Origin: Hydractinia symbiolongicarpus
Taxonomy: Eukaryota > Cnidaria > Hydrozoa > Anthoathecata > Hydractiniidae
Length of the DNA stretch: 64,000 nucleotides
Assembly (NCBI RefSeq): GCF_029227915.1
Contig: NC_079878.1
Location: forward strand, 25,135,501 to 25,199,500
Reading direction: 5' to 3'
In this document: in pieces, positions 49,791 through 60,149 of the stretch
Layout of the letters: every line of letters starts with the position of its first letter
Numbering within the stretch: the first letter of the stretch is position 1
Position numbers and translations under genes: made by a program
The notes under the pieces: generated by a model
The model's database searches: none
What the model was told of the DNA's origin: nothing
What the model saw: only the letters and a program-made list of their open reading frames with translations

Positions 49791-50742
49791 TTATGAAGGA
49801 AGTCTCGAAATTTTTTTTAAAAGAGCAATTGTCAAAGCTTCCTCGTTATTTCCATCAAGCTTGTACTTTAGTGCATACTCGAAGAGCTGTGGTTGGAATA
49901 TTGTAATTTCCTCCTTATTATCCTGGGTAGTGACCTTAGCTATGCGGTTCACCTTCAGTTGCGAAGAACGTGAAATAACACCGCATACGCACTTTACAAA
50001 TTCGCAGTCGGGAGTAAGGTGATTAACGTCCTTACCACACTTGTGACATTTGAGTTGTCGGTTGACAATCGCAACATCAGCAAGAGGAAACTTTGTTTTG
50101 CGATATAATTTTGGCGCAGGTTTCAAAATGAATTTTTTGTTGTTACTTCGAATATTGTTTCCGGACCCGTAGCGAGCACCTTGTCATCATCATGTAATAC
50201 ACGAACGATTGCATTGGAAATTTGGTATGGTTCAGTTTTGACACTATCTATGAATTCATTCCATAAGGTCCTTGGAATTATATCGGATTCGTCGAATAAG
50301 TAAACTTCCATCTTCCGTGAAGATCCTTCTCTGAAGTTTATTTCGTAGCAATCTATATAACAATAATAATACGCTGACAATGGATTTTCAAGTGGGGGAG
50401 AAGGAGGAGAGGTTGTGTTCTTAATTGATACAATTTTCATGCAACTTTGTGTGGGTGTGGTCTTCACTTGTTCAGTTGTCGAGCAGGCAAAATGAGGCAT
50501 AGCTTACTCGCATGTAAATTTAATTTACCTTTTTTGTCAATGTATCCAATGACAGTAACTTCTTGCCGATCATACGAATTCAACTTGGTGTCTTTAATTT
50601 TAAGTTTTGGTAAAATAGATTTCGAAAGCTCGCAGTGAGAAAAAGATGCTTTTTCAAGAACTTGAGTTTTCGTTCCTCTGCTTATTTGAATGTCTGTTGC
50701 AGCATTATTTTTAAATTTTGCTTTCCTTTTGAAATTATTCAA
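49791..50742 (-). pseudogene. OB-fold/RPA-like single-strand DNA-binding protein relic
   Basis: Three minus-strand frames follow one another: 50742-50464 (VTVIGYIDKKGKLNLH, an OB-fold-like strand pattern), 50500-50123 (KMEVYLFDESDIIPRTLW, another OB-like part) and 50126-49791 (LKCHKCGKDVNHL..CEFVKCVCG, a C-x2-C..C-x-C zinc ribbon as in the large RPA subunit). RPA-like genes are known passengers of rolling-circle elements, and a Helentron lies 3.2 kb upstream on the same strand. Whether it belongs to it is open. Frame changes or introns lie near 50480 and 50125. Confidence 0.5.
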
Positions 50743-50759
50743 CTTAATCGGTTATTTTG

Positions 50760-52545
50760 ATTGTTGAGCTTCATCTAACGTCGACTTTACATCTTTATTG
50801 TACACCACTGAATCATACATGCTTGAGACTAAAAGTGGTAGCTGGCTAGAACTTTGCAAAATGTTCCTTGAAAAAAGAGAAAACAGTGACAAGGTTTTTT
50901 TATTTGTAAAAAAGAGAAACTTCTATTCATTCACCATTATTCATGTAGATAAAATTTAATAAAATATATAAGTGAACTTGTATGAATAGAAATGTATCAA
51001 AATGAGAAATCTTCTCGTGTTTATTTTTTGTAGAAAAAATTTCTGGCAAAATTTCTGGTGAAACAAGAACTTTATACCAATCAATATTGTACCTTTTGGG
51101 ACATTGAGAGAGAAAAGGGAAAAAGACAATAAAATACTGAAAATTCGAGGTTAAAACGTTATAGCCATAGCAGGGAAATGTGATGAATCCTTCGAAAAAG
51201 CAGTGACCAATAGCAAAAATATCTCACCTTTTTTATAAGATTCCCCCCCCCCCACCCACCATTGTTTGTTTAACTACCTTGACCTAAAAATGAAATTCAA
51301 AATTTATTAAATCCAAGCAGGAGGAATTAACCTTAAAAAATCAAATCAAAAATCTTATCGGCAACTGATTGAAAAAAGCCTACCCTTTTCTTTGAGCTAT
51401 TTTCGCACTTCACTTCCGTAGAACATGTGCGTGCGTGAAGTTTTTAAAAAGCCCAACACAATTAGAAAAACACCAACCAATCAATTTCAAGAATCTTTCA
51501 ACCAGGATGCATTTCGGCAAAATAAAGAATGAAACTTGGCAGCCGGAAAAATTCGGAACTGCTTGCTAAAGGTGGATTTCCACTAGGCGAAATATTCGAC
51601 TAGTGGAATTCGTGCGAACAGCCACAATTCAACTTTATACTACTTTTCACTATCAAAACAAATATAGCGTTGAATTTACCTCCTTGAATACAAATTGACT
51701 ACGAACACAAGGAGGAGCTCACGTGATAAAAACAAACGACCCAGGGAATAGAACTGTGTTTTTGCCTGTAAATGGAAAATTCCTCGTCAGAAAGAAATTT
51801 ATCTCACAGTAGGTTTTTTAAATTTTATGCTAATTAGATTGATGAAGGGTATAGAAAATGAGGAAAGTCTAATAACTAAAAAAAATGTTTTTTTTTTTTT
51901 TGTGATCGGGAAATTGTACGAAAACTTGTTTTCTAAACTCTTTTTTTCTCGATACTATGTAGAAGCAATGTATATGTAGAAAGACAAGTGAGGGGTACAG
52001 GAACTTTCAAACATGTATAGTTAGGAGAATGACGCACCTTATATTAGAGTTTAACCGTGGTTGAACTGACTAGGGTGATCTGCGCCTTCTTAGACCGGTG
52101 ACAGAGCTGTTTTGTTTACGTTGCAAATAACGCACTAAGTAGTGAGAAATGTAAAACAATTGCCATTTTTCTGCCGAGAAAATTCTTTGAAATGCGTTAC
52201 ACGCGAAAATTTATTCCCGCGAAACTATCAAAAAACGTCATCTGCGAAAGTTTATTCCCACGTTTGCGGGCAAAAGACTTTCATATTCTTAGGTTTTTCC
52301 TGTAATTATTCACACTTGTTAATATAAAATCGTTTAGGTTCTCTCGCAATTGGCAAAGCAATTTGCAAGGGGCAATCAGTTACTCAAAGTGACACAGTTC
52401 AAATGAAGTGTATGTATATTATATATTCACAAATGTAAAACAATGGTCTCCACGGGTCAACTTTTTAATTCCGGAAGCATCATCTTTATCTTCTACTGAA
52501 CATTTCGTGAAAGAAGTTGTGTTTTTTTCGAGCTAAGATTGGGGA
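50760..52545. other. Non-coding
   Basis: No gene seen. There is a C-run at 51243-51253 and a T-run near 51890. A short MITE-like or unrelated DNA content cannot be judged further. Confidence 0.45.
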
Positions 52546-52825
52546 TGAAATAGTATTACGACCTATCAATCGTATCGAAGTTCGTACTTCTTCTATGCGT
52601 TGCGAACGAACATTACGAGCTATCAGTTGTACAGAAATTCGCAATTATATACGTTGCGAATGAACATTACGAGCTATCAGTTGTATCGAAATGCCACTTC
52701 TATACGTTGTGAAGGAACATTACGAGTTATTAGTTTTATCGAAATTCGCACTTCTATACGTTGCGAATGAACATTACGAGCTATCAGTTGTATCGAAATG
52801 TATCGGAATTCGTACTTCTAGGCGA
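52546..52825 (+). repeat. 53-54-bp tandem repeat, about five copies
   Basis: Units containing CGTTGCGAAxGAACATTACG and AGCTATCAGTTGTATCGAAAT start at about 52599, 52653, 52706 and 52760, with a degenerate unit before. The 95-codon plus-strand frame that runs through it is a by-product. Confidence 0.8.
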
Positions 52826-53970
52826 TTGTTCCATCTAAAAAAGATTGAAGTGTGCACGTTATTGAGAAACCATAACAAAGTTATAAACGATATCTGCAAA
52901 AATTTCTTACCAACAATGTTCTTTCTGAATTTCGTATTCGTTCCAAATCAATACGTAGTAATGCATTTTGTCAGCTAAATTGATGCTCCAAAAAGCTATA
53001 AAGAGAGACAAATTGTGGAACGAATCAGATTGCAGTACTTCCATAAATTTCGAGTGTGATAGCCTACTTATAGAACAACCACATATGAATCAAAAATAGA
53101 CATCGTTTATCTTGTGTGTTTACGTCTCAAGAGCCCAATTTTTAGATCTCTTATATCCTTGAAAGTGATACATTTTTTAAAAGTAAGGAGTTCTGAAAAA
53201 TGAAACACCATTTCCAATTGAGTTGAAAAGTTTCGTATGAAGTTCTGGTTCGTGGACTTGGTTTGATTTCTTGATGTCACTCTTTTTTGCGTGATAATGT
53301 TCATTTCTGAAAAAATGAGATGAGATAGTAAGAGTTATTACAGTATGTACTTTACTTTCCGCGCATTCACCAGATTATTGACGTTTTGACGTGTGTGTAA
53401 AGTACCACTCACCAGATATTCATCACCCTTAAATAAAACTTCTAAACAACAGAGTCGATGCATTTCTCGATTAGTCTCTTTGACATCTCACAGCCTTTAA
53501 CAATACCAGCATTATTCCTAGTGCCTATAAAAAATTTTACATTCTTATTGCAGACTGACTAAAAAATCATTTACACATTTACTTTTTCTCAGTACAAAGT
53601 CACGTACTATACAGATATAGTCATAAATAAAATTACAAAGCTATAGCATGTACAAAGAAAAATATACAATGAATATATACAAACATTAAACCTGGAAAAA
53701 TTGAAAAAATATAAAACATATCATCATTGCCTAACGATGAAAATACATTCGATTTTAGCTGGACGATGGATGGGCTAAGTTTTATTTCTGCTGAGATGAA
53801 ACTGAGATAAAGGCAACAATGTTCATGTGGTGGGCAACCAGGCTTTAAAGCTTCTTTGCTATACTATAGTTGACAGCATCATGATCTGAAAAAGTGTACA
53901 CATTTTACAAAGCATTTCACATCATATGATAACACAACACTGTTCTTTATATAAACATGATCAAGAGTGG
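52826..53970. other. Non-coding, probable Helentron 3' flank
   Basis: No supported gene. I looked for a terminal hairpin followed by CTRR as in Helitrons and found none convincing, which fits a Helentron whose ends differ. Confidence 0.4.
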
Positions 53971-53976
53971 CTCCAG

Positions 53977-54243
53977 CTAAATGGATAGGTTCGGTAACAA
54001 TTTGAATGAAATCATGCATATGCTTCTTCTGAAAAAAAGTGAAATGCTTTGAAACTTGTCAGTGTCACAATTATGAAGTGGACTGAAATTCACCAAATAA
54101 TTATCGATACTTTCAGTATCTTGGCCAGGATTTAATTGTGTTTCTGTTAGGCATATTATATCATGCAATGTAAGCGCTGCATCGAAAGATATGTCAACAG
54201 TATGCCGAGATAACGATCTTGTGTTCAACAGTGATATAGTCAA
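53977..54243 (-). pseudogene. Helentron endonuclease-domain fragment
   Basis: LLNTRSLSRHTVDISFDAAL and HDIICLTETQLNPG match the start of AP-endonuclease-like (EEP) domains, with the glutamate in LTETQL. It is in the same frame as the helicase tail, separated by one TAG (54280-54282), so it was fused to it. The remainder of the domain is absent. Confidence 0.7.
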
Positions 54244-54279
54244 TACATCATGTGATGGGGCAGAAACTTTTTGAATCTG

Positions 54280-54519
54280 CTAAAAAACACACTTATTTCG
54301 TAGTCTATCATACTCCAACGTAGCACGAGAATTGCATTTGATAGCAGACCTAGAAAATTTTTCTGTCAAACACATACCATTCAAAGATGTAACTCTGCTA
54401 AGTGCAACATACATCTGGCCATTATTAAATGAACGCTGCTTCTCCAAATCAAAGCTAATAACAACTTTATCCAGTGGTAAACCTTGAACTTTGTGTACAG
54501 TGCATGCCCAGGATAGCAT
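54280..54519 (-). pseudogene. Helentron Pif1-like helicase, last motifs
   Basis: SWACTVHKVQGLPLDKVVIS and GQMYVALSRVTSLNGM are the late helicase motifs (V and VI) with the arginine of VALSR. Frame-shifted from the block before it. Confidence 0.85.
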
Positions 54520-54541
54520 TAGTGGGAACTGAGACGTTTGA

Positions 54542-54910
54542 TTACAGGTGATGTATCTTTGCTGATTTCAGTTTGATATTTGCTTCTGCTCTCTCGATTG
54601 GTACCCCTCCATTTAAACAATTGCTTTTAAATATGGCCTCCTTACCTGCCTTGGGGTCATCAAATAACACGTATATCTTCGAAACTTTGTTTGGATTGTC
54701 TGCTTTTACATGCTTGACAGTACCTATTTGGCCATTGATCAGTCTGTCAGCAATATCAATATTGACTGTAAGCATTACTCTTGCACCAACTTTGATTTTT
54801 AATTCAGTAGCAAGACCCCTAATTTCACTTTGATTGCGATTCAATGCTTTTCGCAACATTCTTTGGAAATTGATCAATGGATTGTATAGCAAAACAGAAT
54901 GCATCAACAC
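54542..54910 (-). pseudogene. Helentron helicase, 2B-like region
   Basis: ELKIKVGARVMLTVNIDIAD and RLINGQIGTVKHV are typical of Pif1-like helicases just before the last motifs. Confidence 0.8.
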
Positions 54911-55678
54911 ACTCTAGCATAACATTGTTGTGTACTTTGGCAGGAGCATTTTCTGAAAAGATATGGAGCGCATTTGCAGGATAATCAGAATCATTTGGAG
55001 AAATTACTCTATTCTTCAATTTGCCATTTGTTGAAACATTGATTTCACTGTCAAAAAGTACAGCATCTACAACAACATTTCCATCATCCACAATCTCATA
55101 TATTGTTTCAATCATTTCATCTTGAACTTCATCATTTTCATGAGCAGTAAAAGCATCTTGATTTGTAAGCAAGTCTGTACGCAAGTTTGATAAGGCAGTG
55201 TCAATTAGATCACTAAATGGCTCAAATGTTTGCTTATGTTCATTTATGATGGATAATACACCAGGTTCGTTGAGTTTTTCAACATAACTACCAGAAGCAG
55301 ATTTCAAGTCACATTCATTTCGAAATGGATAGTATAATGTTTATTTGATGTATATAATCGTAACACTTGTTTAACTTTACGACACTTCAATTTTTCATTG
55401 GATGACATTAATGGGAATATTGCAGAAAACCAATTTGTTATATGGTTCCTTTCTATGTTATCATCACGTAATACAGTTGGCTGGCTATCATTTTCATCAT
55501 CGAACCTTCCAAGGTAGTAATTTGCAAGAAATTGTGCGTAGCAAAATTGATCAAGAATGGCATATTTTCTTTTTGCAAATGTTGGGTTGGGTCTATCGAC
55601 ATACCGATCTAGCATATTTCTTTTAAATATCTCAGTACTATCTTGAGGAAGTTCAATTTCATGTTTACTGCGACACAT
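54825..55678 (-). pseudogene. Helentron Rep-helicase linker with core deletion
   Basis: 55678-55304 (KRKYAILDQFCYAQFLANYY, SNEKLKCRKVKQVLR) and 55307-54825 belong to the stretch between Rep and helicase. Within the second frame the text moves from FEPFSDLIDTALSNLRTDLL straight to SPNDSDYPANALHIFSENAP, which lies late in the helicase. Walker A (GxxGxGKS/T) and Walker B cannot be found in any frame, so a deletion removed the ATPase core. Confidence 0.7.
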
Positions 55679-55679
55679 T

Positions 55680-56832
55680 CTATAGCGCTTTTCTGGGAGG
55701 TTGGTGTTGGCAAATACAACTTTTGCAAAATGTTTTCCTGAGCCACAGTTCTGGCATTATTAAATATACAGCTTCTTGAACAGAACATTCCCTTTTTGTA
55801 GTGAAATCCTTTGCAATCAATTTCATTTGCTCAGTATAGGATTTATTTGAATTAAAAGCTTCTTTCGCTGCTTGTTTCATGGCCTGAGAAGTCTCATCTT
55901 CACATTTTGAGAAATATGCATGCATATATGTCACAGCCTTGTAGTGGTTGAAGACAGGTTGAATATCAATATTTGCTTCCCATGCTAGAAGACCTTCATC
56001 AAAGTAATTATTTAAACACGAATCAGGCGGCCTCTTCAAATAAAGTTGAAAGTCGTTACAATTAGAAATACTCAAAGCATTATAATATTCACTTTCTGGA
56101 ATATCAAGTTCATCTAATATTTCTGATATTGTTGGAGTAATCTCGAAATTCTCTTGATTGGGATTCAAAATATTTTTCTTTTTTGGATTCAACTTTGTGT
56201 CAATATAGTCTTTAACCTTATTCAATATGACTTCCTTATTCTTCAAAATTTCACAACATTTATCTGGATCTATATCTTTTGACAGTGGCAAAGCAACAAT
56301 AGTCCTTTCGGAAATAAACGACTAAAATGATACCGACATGTTTCATTTGTATACTTTCGACAAGATTTAGAATGAGAGTGCACCTGATAAGTTGTTACTA
56401 AGTCAAATAATTCACTTTCATATTCACGATCTGGTACATATGCTTTAATAATTGCATCTACGAATTGTATGTATTTATCAATATTGTTTTCAGTCAAAAC
56501 AGGAGCATTCAACACCCACAAAAAGGAATGAATATGAGGACTTCCACGAATCTGAAATTCTACACGAATTGCACAGTATTTAACCTTACCAAGAGGTCCA
56601 TCAACTACAATTTCCTTAAAAAAAGCTCAACATGATACTGAAAATGCCTGGCAAGTAGAACAGGATTCAAGTTCAAAAATCTACATCTTTCAAAGTATGT
56701 TAGGTTGATTTTTTCCTCATCAGTCAGATTCTCACCATTCAATTTTGCTATGATAGAAATCAATTCATTCCATCTTAAATCCGCACAGCTCAATGTCATA
56801 AAAAAAGTTGGGAGACCGAGTTGCTTAACCAT
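55680..56832 (-). pseudogene. Helentron Rep nuclease region
   Basis: Blocks at 56832-56605 (LGLPTFFMTLSCADLRW), 56521-56270 and 56291-55680 are joined by frame changes, one in a run of A at about 56623. Just upstream of 56521 the frame reads RGSPHIHSFLWV: H-I-H is the metal-binding HUH motif (codons at 56528-56536). SKSCRKYTNETCRYHFSR and FNHYKAVTYMHAYFSKCED follow, in the region where the nicking tyrosines are expected (Y-x-x-x-Y-like). The Rep would nick and join single strands. Confidence 0.8.
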
Positions 56833-56834
56833 TG

Positions 56835-57758
56835 CTAGAACTTCCGAGAGAAATCGCTTCCAATATGCTGGGTAGGACTCATAAATTGAAAACCTTTATC
56901 TTCAGCAATACAAGACTGCTCTGTTTCAGAGAAATATTTGGACAACATACCAGCTGTGAGAGAATCTGTCTTAACCTTTTTCACACCAATATTGATTTGA
57001 CTACTCATATTGAGTTGTTGCAGAGTGGACAACAGATAAAAAATGTAATCAGAGTTTAAGGCAAATTTTTGTTTATAATTCAACAGCCGCTGATTAAAAT
57101 ACTTTGTTGGACTAAGCTTGATATCACGCTCAACTTTGTAGCCAAACTTACCAGTTGAGAAAAGATAAGGATGAGCTAATTCCTCACAAAATTGATCATT
57201 CATCATTGAAAATGGTAATTCACCTTCTCCTGGTGCTATGCTAATATCCTCGGCTTGTGGTACATTTGACAACATTATACTTTCATTTGCATTAAACCTA
57301 TGAGCATTTAGTGGATTTTCAACTTCTTCAAGTTCATGATTATTGCTTTCTGAAGTACATTCTGTTTCTACAGGGTCACGTAAATCTACCAGTGAACACG
57401 GAATCAAGCTTTCATCAATGGTTATAACAGAATACAGTGGGTTGTTCTGTTTCAAATAAAGCAAAGCCAATTTCACAGACTGTGGGTTGACAGCTTCAAA
57501 ATATACATGTCCACGAAATGAAAGTTTACGCTTCAATTTTACGTTACTGTCAGCTCCATGTGGAAGTGTACTAACAATAGTTTGACAATTAATAGGGACA
57601 TTGCAAATAGTTCCTTTTAGCTTGGGAGATTGACCTTTCGGCATAATTGTTATCTTTTTGAACAACATTCGTCTAGCAATAATGGTCTTTTCCAACCTAT
57701 TAAGTGTTTCTAATTCATCAGGAGAATCAAACATGTCTAACTTCTTATGGCAAGTCAA
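56835..57758 (-). pseudogene. Helitron-like N-terminal domain
   Basis: The 307-codon frame, open a little further upstream (CYVSSSDGSAFICLTCHKK, a CxxC-containing start), carries ARRMLFKKITIMPKGQSPK, LPHGADSNVKLKRKLSFRGH and ELAHPYLFSTGKFGY, all familiar from Helitron N-terminal regions. It breaks near 56840 (FQFMSPTQHIGSD..) and goes on in the Rep block. Confidence 0.8.
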
Positions 57759-57922
57759 ACAAATAAAAGCACTCCCATCACTGCTTGAAACATAACATAC
57801 AAGGTCAGTTGTGTCAATTTTATATTATCATTATAAAAGACAACTACAGATTGTCTATAAAGACAACGATTGCATACAATACATATAAATACTGGTCCTT
57901 CTTTTATAGCCTTTTGAAAATT

Positions 57923-58126
57923 TTAAATTCTTTTCAACGTGCTCATTTCCTGAGATTCTTGTATTTGATGGAAATCACAATTTCGCTTTAACTTTTTCAG
58001 ATGTTCAAGACTACCTATTTTTCTTTGATATTTATCTTGTTGTGAATCTCGCTTCTGTTTCAATTTGGCTTTGTGCTCTTGGGTGCCCATTTCGCTTTGA
58101 TATTTATTTCGTTGCTGTTTCAACAT
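57923..58126 (-). CDS. Basic, repetitive linker of the Helentron
   Basis: 67 codons of KYQxxxGxxEHxxKLKxKRDSQQDKYQ-type repeats with a period of about 16-20 residues, overlapping the end of the protease-like ORF by a few bases. Basic repeats of this kind often precede Helitron proteins. Probably part of the Rep-Hel start. Confidence 0.4.
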   Translation of the reverse strand: MLKQQRNKYQSEMGTQEHKAKLKQKRDSQQDKYQRKIGSLEHLKKLKRNCDFHQIQESQEMSTLKRI

Positions 58127-59214
58127 GGCATTATGCTCTTGGGTGCATCGAGAAAAATCCTAACCTCTTTCACCACATTTCCGTTAATCAAGATTTGCAC
58201 ATACTGGATATCACATTGGGTATTTCTGAAATCATTGGAATTATCTCTATAAAAGTCACTTATATACTTATGTACCTGACAAAAACTTTTACACTTCAAA
58301 AGAACTGAAAATCCGTCCTGGCAGCATTGGCCTTCTTTATCTCTACTATGAGGATCAAATAGATAAATGAAACTTTTATCCCATATAATTGCTGAGCTAT
58401 AACCACATGTATTGAAAATTAATCCATTACCGATTTTGCATGGAGGCATTATCTTATGAGCTTCAAAATAATCATCATCACTTAACAACACTGAAAATCT
58501 GGCAAGTGATATCAACAAATTAAGGTAGGTGATATCAACATTGAAACCTGCAATCTGTAATACTGAAGGTAACCCTTGGAACTCTATTGGCCGATTCAAC
58601 CCTAACTTTTTGAAATTAGTATTTCCATATTCTAAAACGCTGTCCAAGTCAAATCCCTTCCAAATTGAAATTTTTTTTATGATTGACCAACAAATAGCTG
58701 ATAGGGAATTGCACATACACTGTACACCAGCAGTTTCACCAAACCTGGGATCACCTTGATTAAATGAACCAATAACAGACTTGATGAAAAAAGTAGGTCC
58801 TGGATTAGTTCCCACATCCCCACAGCAAAGCAATAGCAATTTTGATGCACATATCAACAAATTGCAGTAACAATCTACTATCAGGAAACAAAACAAAAAA
58901 TATTTCAAATAAAAATACAATGAATGATCAAAAATTCTTAAATAAATTTCAAATAAGAAGTTCCTACTACAGTTATCATGTTTGTTATCGTTTCTATGGT
59001 TACAATAGAAAATACCCATACATGCCCGGTGATAGGCCTGTGCAGTTGTCATTTTCGCAGATATCAATGATTGTATGATTAACCAAGTAACCACTGTATT
59101 TACGAACTTAACACCAAACAAGTGAAATATAGCTAATCGTATATATAAACGTTGATTGCGTTGGTAACAGACAGAAGGGAAGTGCGCAGCAAATGCAGCA
59201 CAAGACAATAACAC
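58120..59214 (-). CDS. OTU/C76-like cysteine protease ORF with 2A-like motif
   Basis: Residues 1-130 are hydrophobic and cysteine-rich, with several membrane-like stretches (YFYLKYFLFCFLIVDCYCNL). They end in LLLLCCGDVGTNPGP at 126-140, which fits the 2A ribosome-skipping consensus D-V-E-x-N-P-G-P except for Gly in place of Glu. The following 220 residues look like a papain-fold protease: GETAGVQCMCNSLSAIC (candidate cysteine 166 or 168) and FIYLFDPHSRDKEG (histidine 289, with nearby Asp). Such domains occur in Helitrons and in herpesvirus tegument-type (C76) deubiquitinases. The frame is intact; an internal Met at 55 is another possible start. Confidence 0.6.
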   Translation of the reverse strand: MLLSCAAFAAHFPSVCYQRNQRLYIRLAIFHLFGVKFVNTVVTWLIIQSLISAKMTTAQAYHRACMGIFYCNHRNDNKHDNCSRNFLFEIYLRIFDHSLYFYLKYFLFCFLIVDCYCNLLICASKLLLLCCGDVGTNPGPTFFIKSVIGSFNQGDPRFGETAGVQCMCNSLSAICWSIIKKISIWKGFDLDSVLEYGNTNFKKLGLNRPIEFQGLPSVLQIAGFNVDITYLNLLISLARFSVLLSDDDYFEAHKIMPPCKIGNGLIFNTCGYSSAIIWDKSFIYLFDPHSRDKEGQCCQDGFSVLLKCKSFCQVHKYISDFYRDNSNDFRNTQCDIQYVQILINGNVVKEVRIFLDAPKSIMPC

Positions 59215-60015
59215 TAGCTAATGATTATAATATTCAACAAGTACGGTCAGAGTATTTTCAAGTATATCAAATAAATTTAATGGGTGCTTCAGAATTTAAT
59301 GGGTGCTTCAGGTAGTACTATTCTTCTCAAAGAGGAAACTTCTTTCTCCCCATATCGATTCCTTTGCTGGAGATGAATGCGTGCTGCATACCAGTGGTCG
59401 GTCGAGTAAAATTGATGTGATTGGACGGTCGGTTGAGAATCATAGAAATGTCTACTTACGCGCGTGCAGTTTGTGGTGGCTTTGATTTTGATACTATTCG
59501 CGCCCCTTTCAACTTTTCGTTACCACCATGACAGAACGCAGCCCATACCAAATCACACATTTCTACGAATGTGTGAAATAAAGAAGTATTGTTTAAGTAC
59601 CAGTAAAGGCTGCAGGCTTAAAAACATTGCAACATCGACTGCTGCAACTTACTCGCGACGTTGACGGAAATTTTTCAACATTATGAAGTATTTCATCCAG
59701 CGCAGTGTTCTAAATACAGTTAAAAAATTTCCACTTCCAGGAAAAAATTGTTGTGAAGTTCTTTTTTCCGTTAGTTTTTTGTCAGGCATTCCTTCCGCAG
59801 AGAATTCATTTACTCATAGATGCAACAGATTTGAGGTATTGATGAATATTTCGGATGCTTACATTTTATAGTGATTTCATGTTGTAACCCCAGTTAAACT
59901 CAAGTCGAAAGTTGAAAGAGTATTAATAGTAGTATTTTAAAGGAGTTGCTAGGCATAACGAAAACATGCTGAAAAAGTGTTGTAAAGTTTGGCAATTGTG
60001 GACATTAATACCTCT
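59215..60015. other. Non-coding
   Basis: No supported gene. TTTAATGGGTGCTTCAG occurs twice in tandem at 59276-59311. Short frames in both strands carry no motif. Confidence 0.45.
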
Positions 60016-60147
60016 TATTGAAGAAGAACTACTTTGTTCATCACTAACATACTGCCAAGCAGTGAGCGGGATTCGATCCGCGATCCCCAGAACTGGGAGT
60101 CGCAGACGAACCCACTACACTACGTGCAAAGTAGTTCTTCTTCAATA
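60016..60147 (-). repeat. tRNA-like sequence inside a perfect 21-bp inverted repeat
   Basis: TATTGAAGAAGAACTACTTTG (60016-60036) and its exact reverse complement (60127-60147) enclose 90 bases. These, read on the minus strand, have an A-box TAGTGTAGTGG, a B-box GGATCGAATCC and an anticodon-arm-like CTCCCAG..CTGGGG. Acceptor pairing is poor. It could be a tRNA-derived SINE or a MITE that captured one. Arms plus tRNA-like loop would fold into one long cruciform. Confidence 0.7.
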
Positions 60148-60149
60148 TG

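Larger units (their letters stand above)
53977..59214 (-). mobile_element. Helentron-type rolling-circle transposon, decayed
   Basis: Minus-strand coding blocks occur in the order protease-like ORF (59214-58120), basic linker (58126-57923), Helitron-like N-terminal domain (57758-56835), Rep with HUH motif (about 56832-55680), linker (55678-54825), Pif1-like helicase C-terminus (54910-54280) and endonuclease (54243-53977). Rep plus Pif1-type helicase defines Helitrons; the C-terminal endonuclease places it in the Helentron/Helitron2 type. The helicase ATP-binding core is missing and many frames are shifted, so it is not autonomous. Confidence 0.8.

Noticed and set aside
52691-52978. 95-codon plus-strand frame
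   Set aside because: Most of it is translated 54-bp tandem repeat.
60054-60126. Functional tRNA gene
   Set aside because: Acceptor pairing poor and the unit is embedded in a perfect inverted repeat, which points to a mobile derivative.
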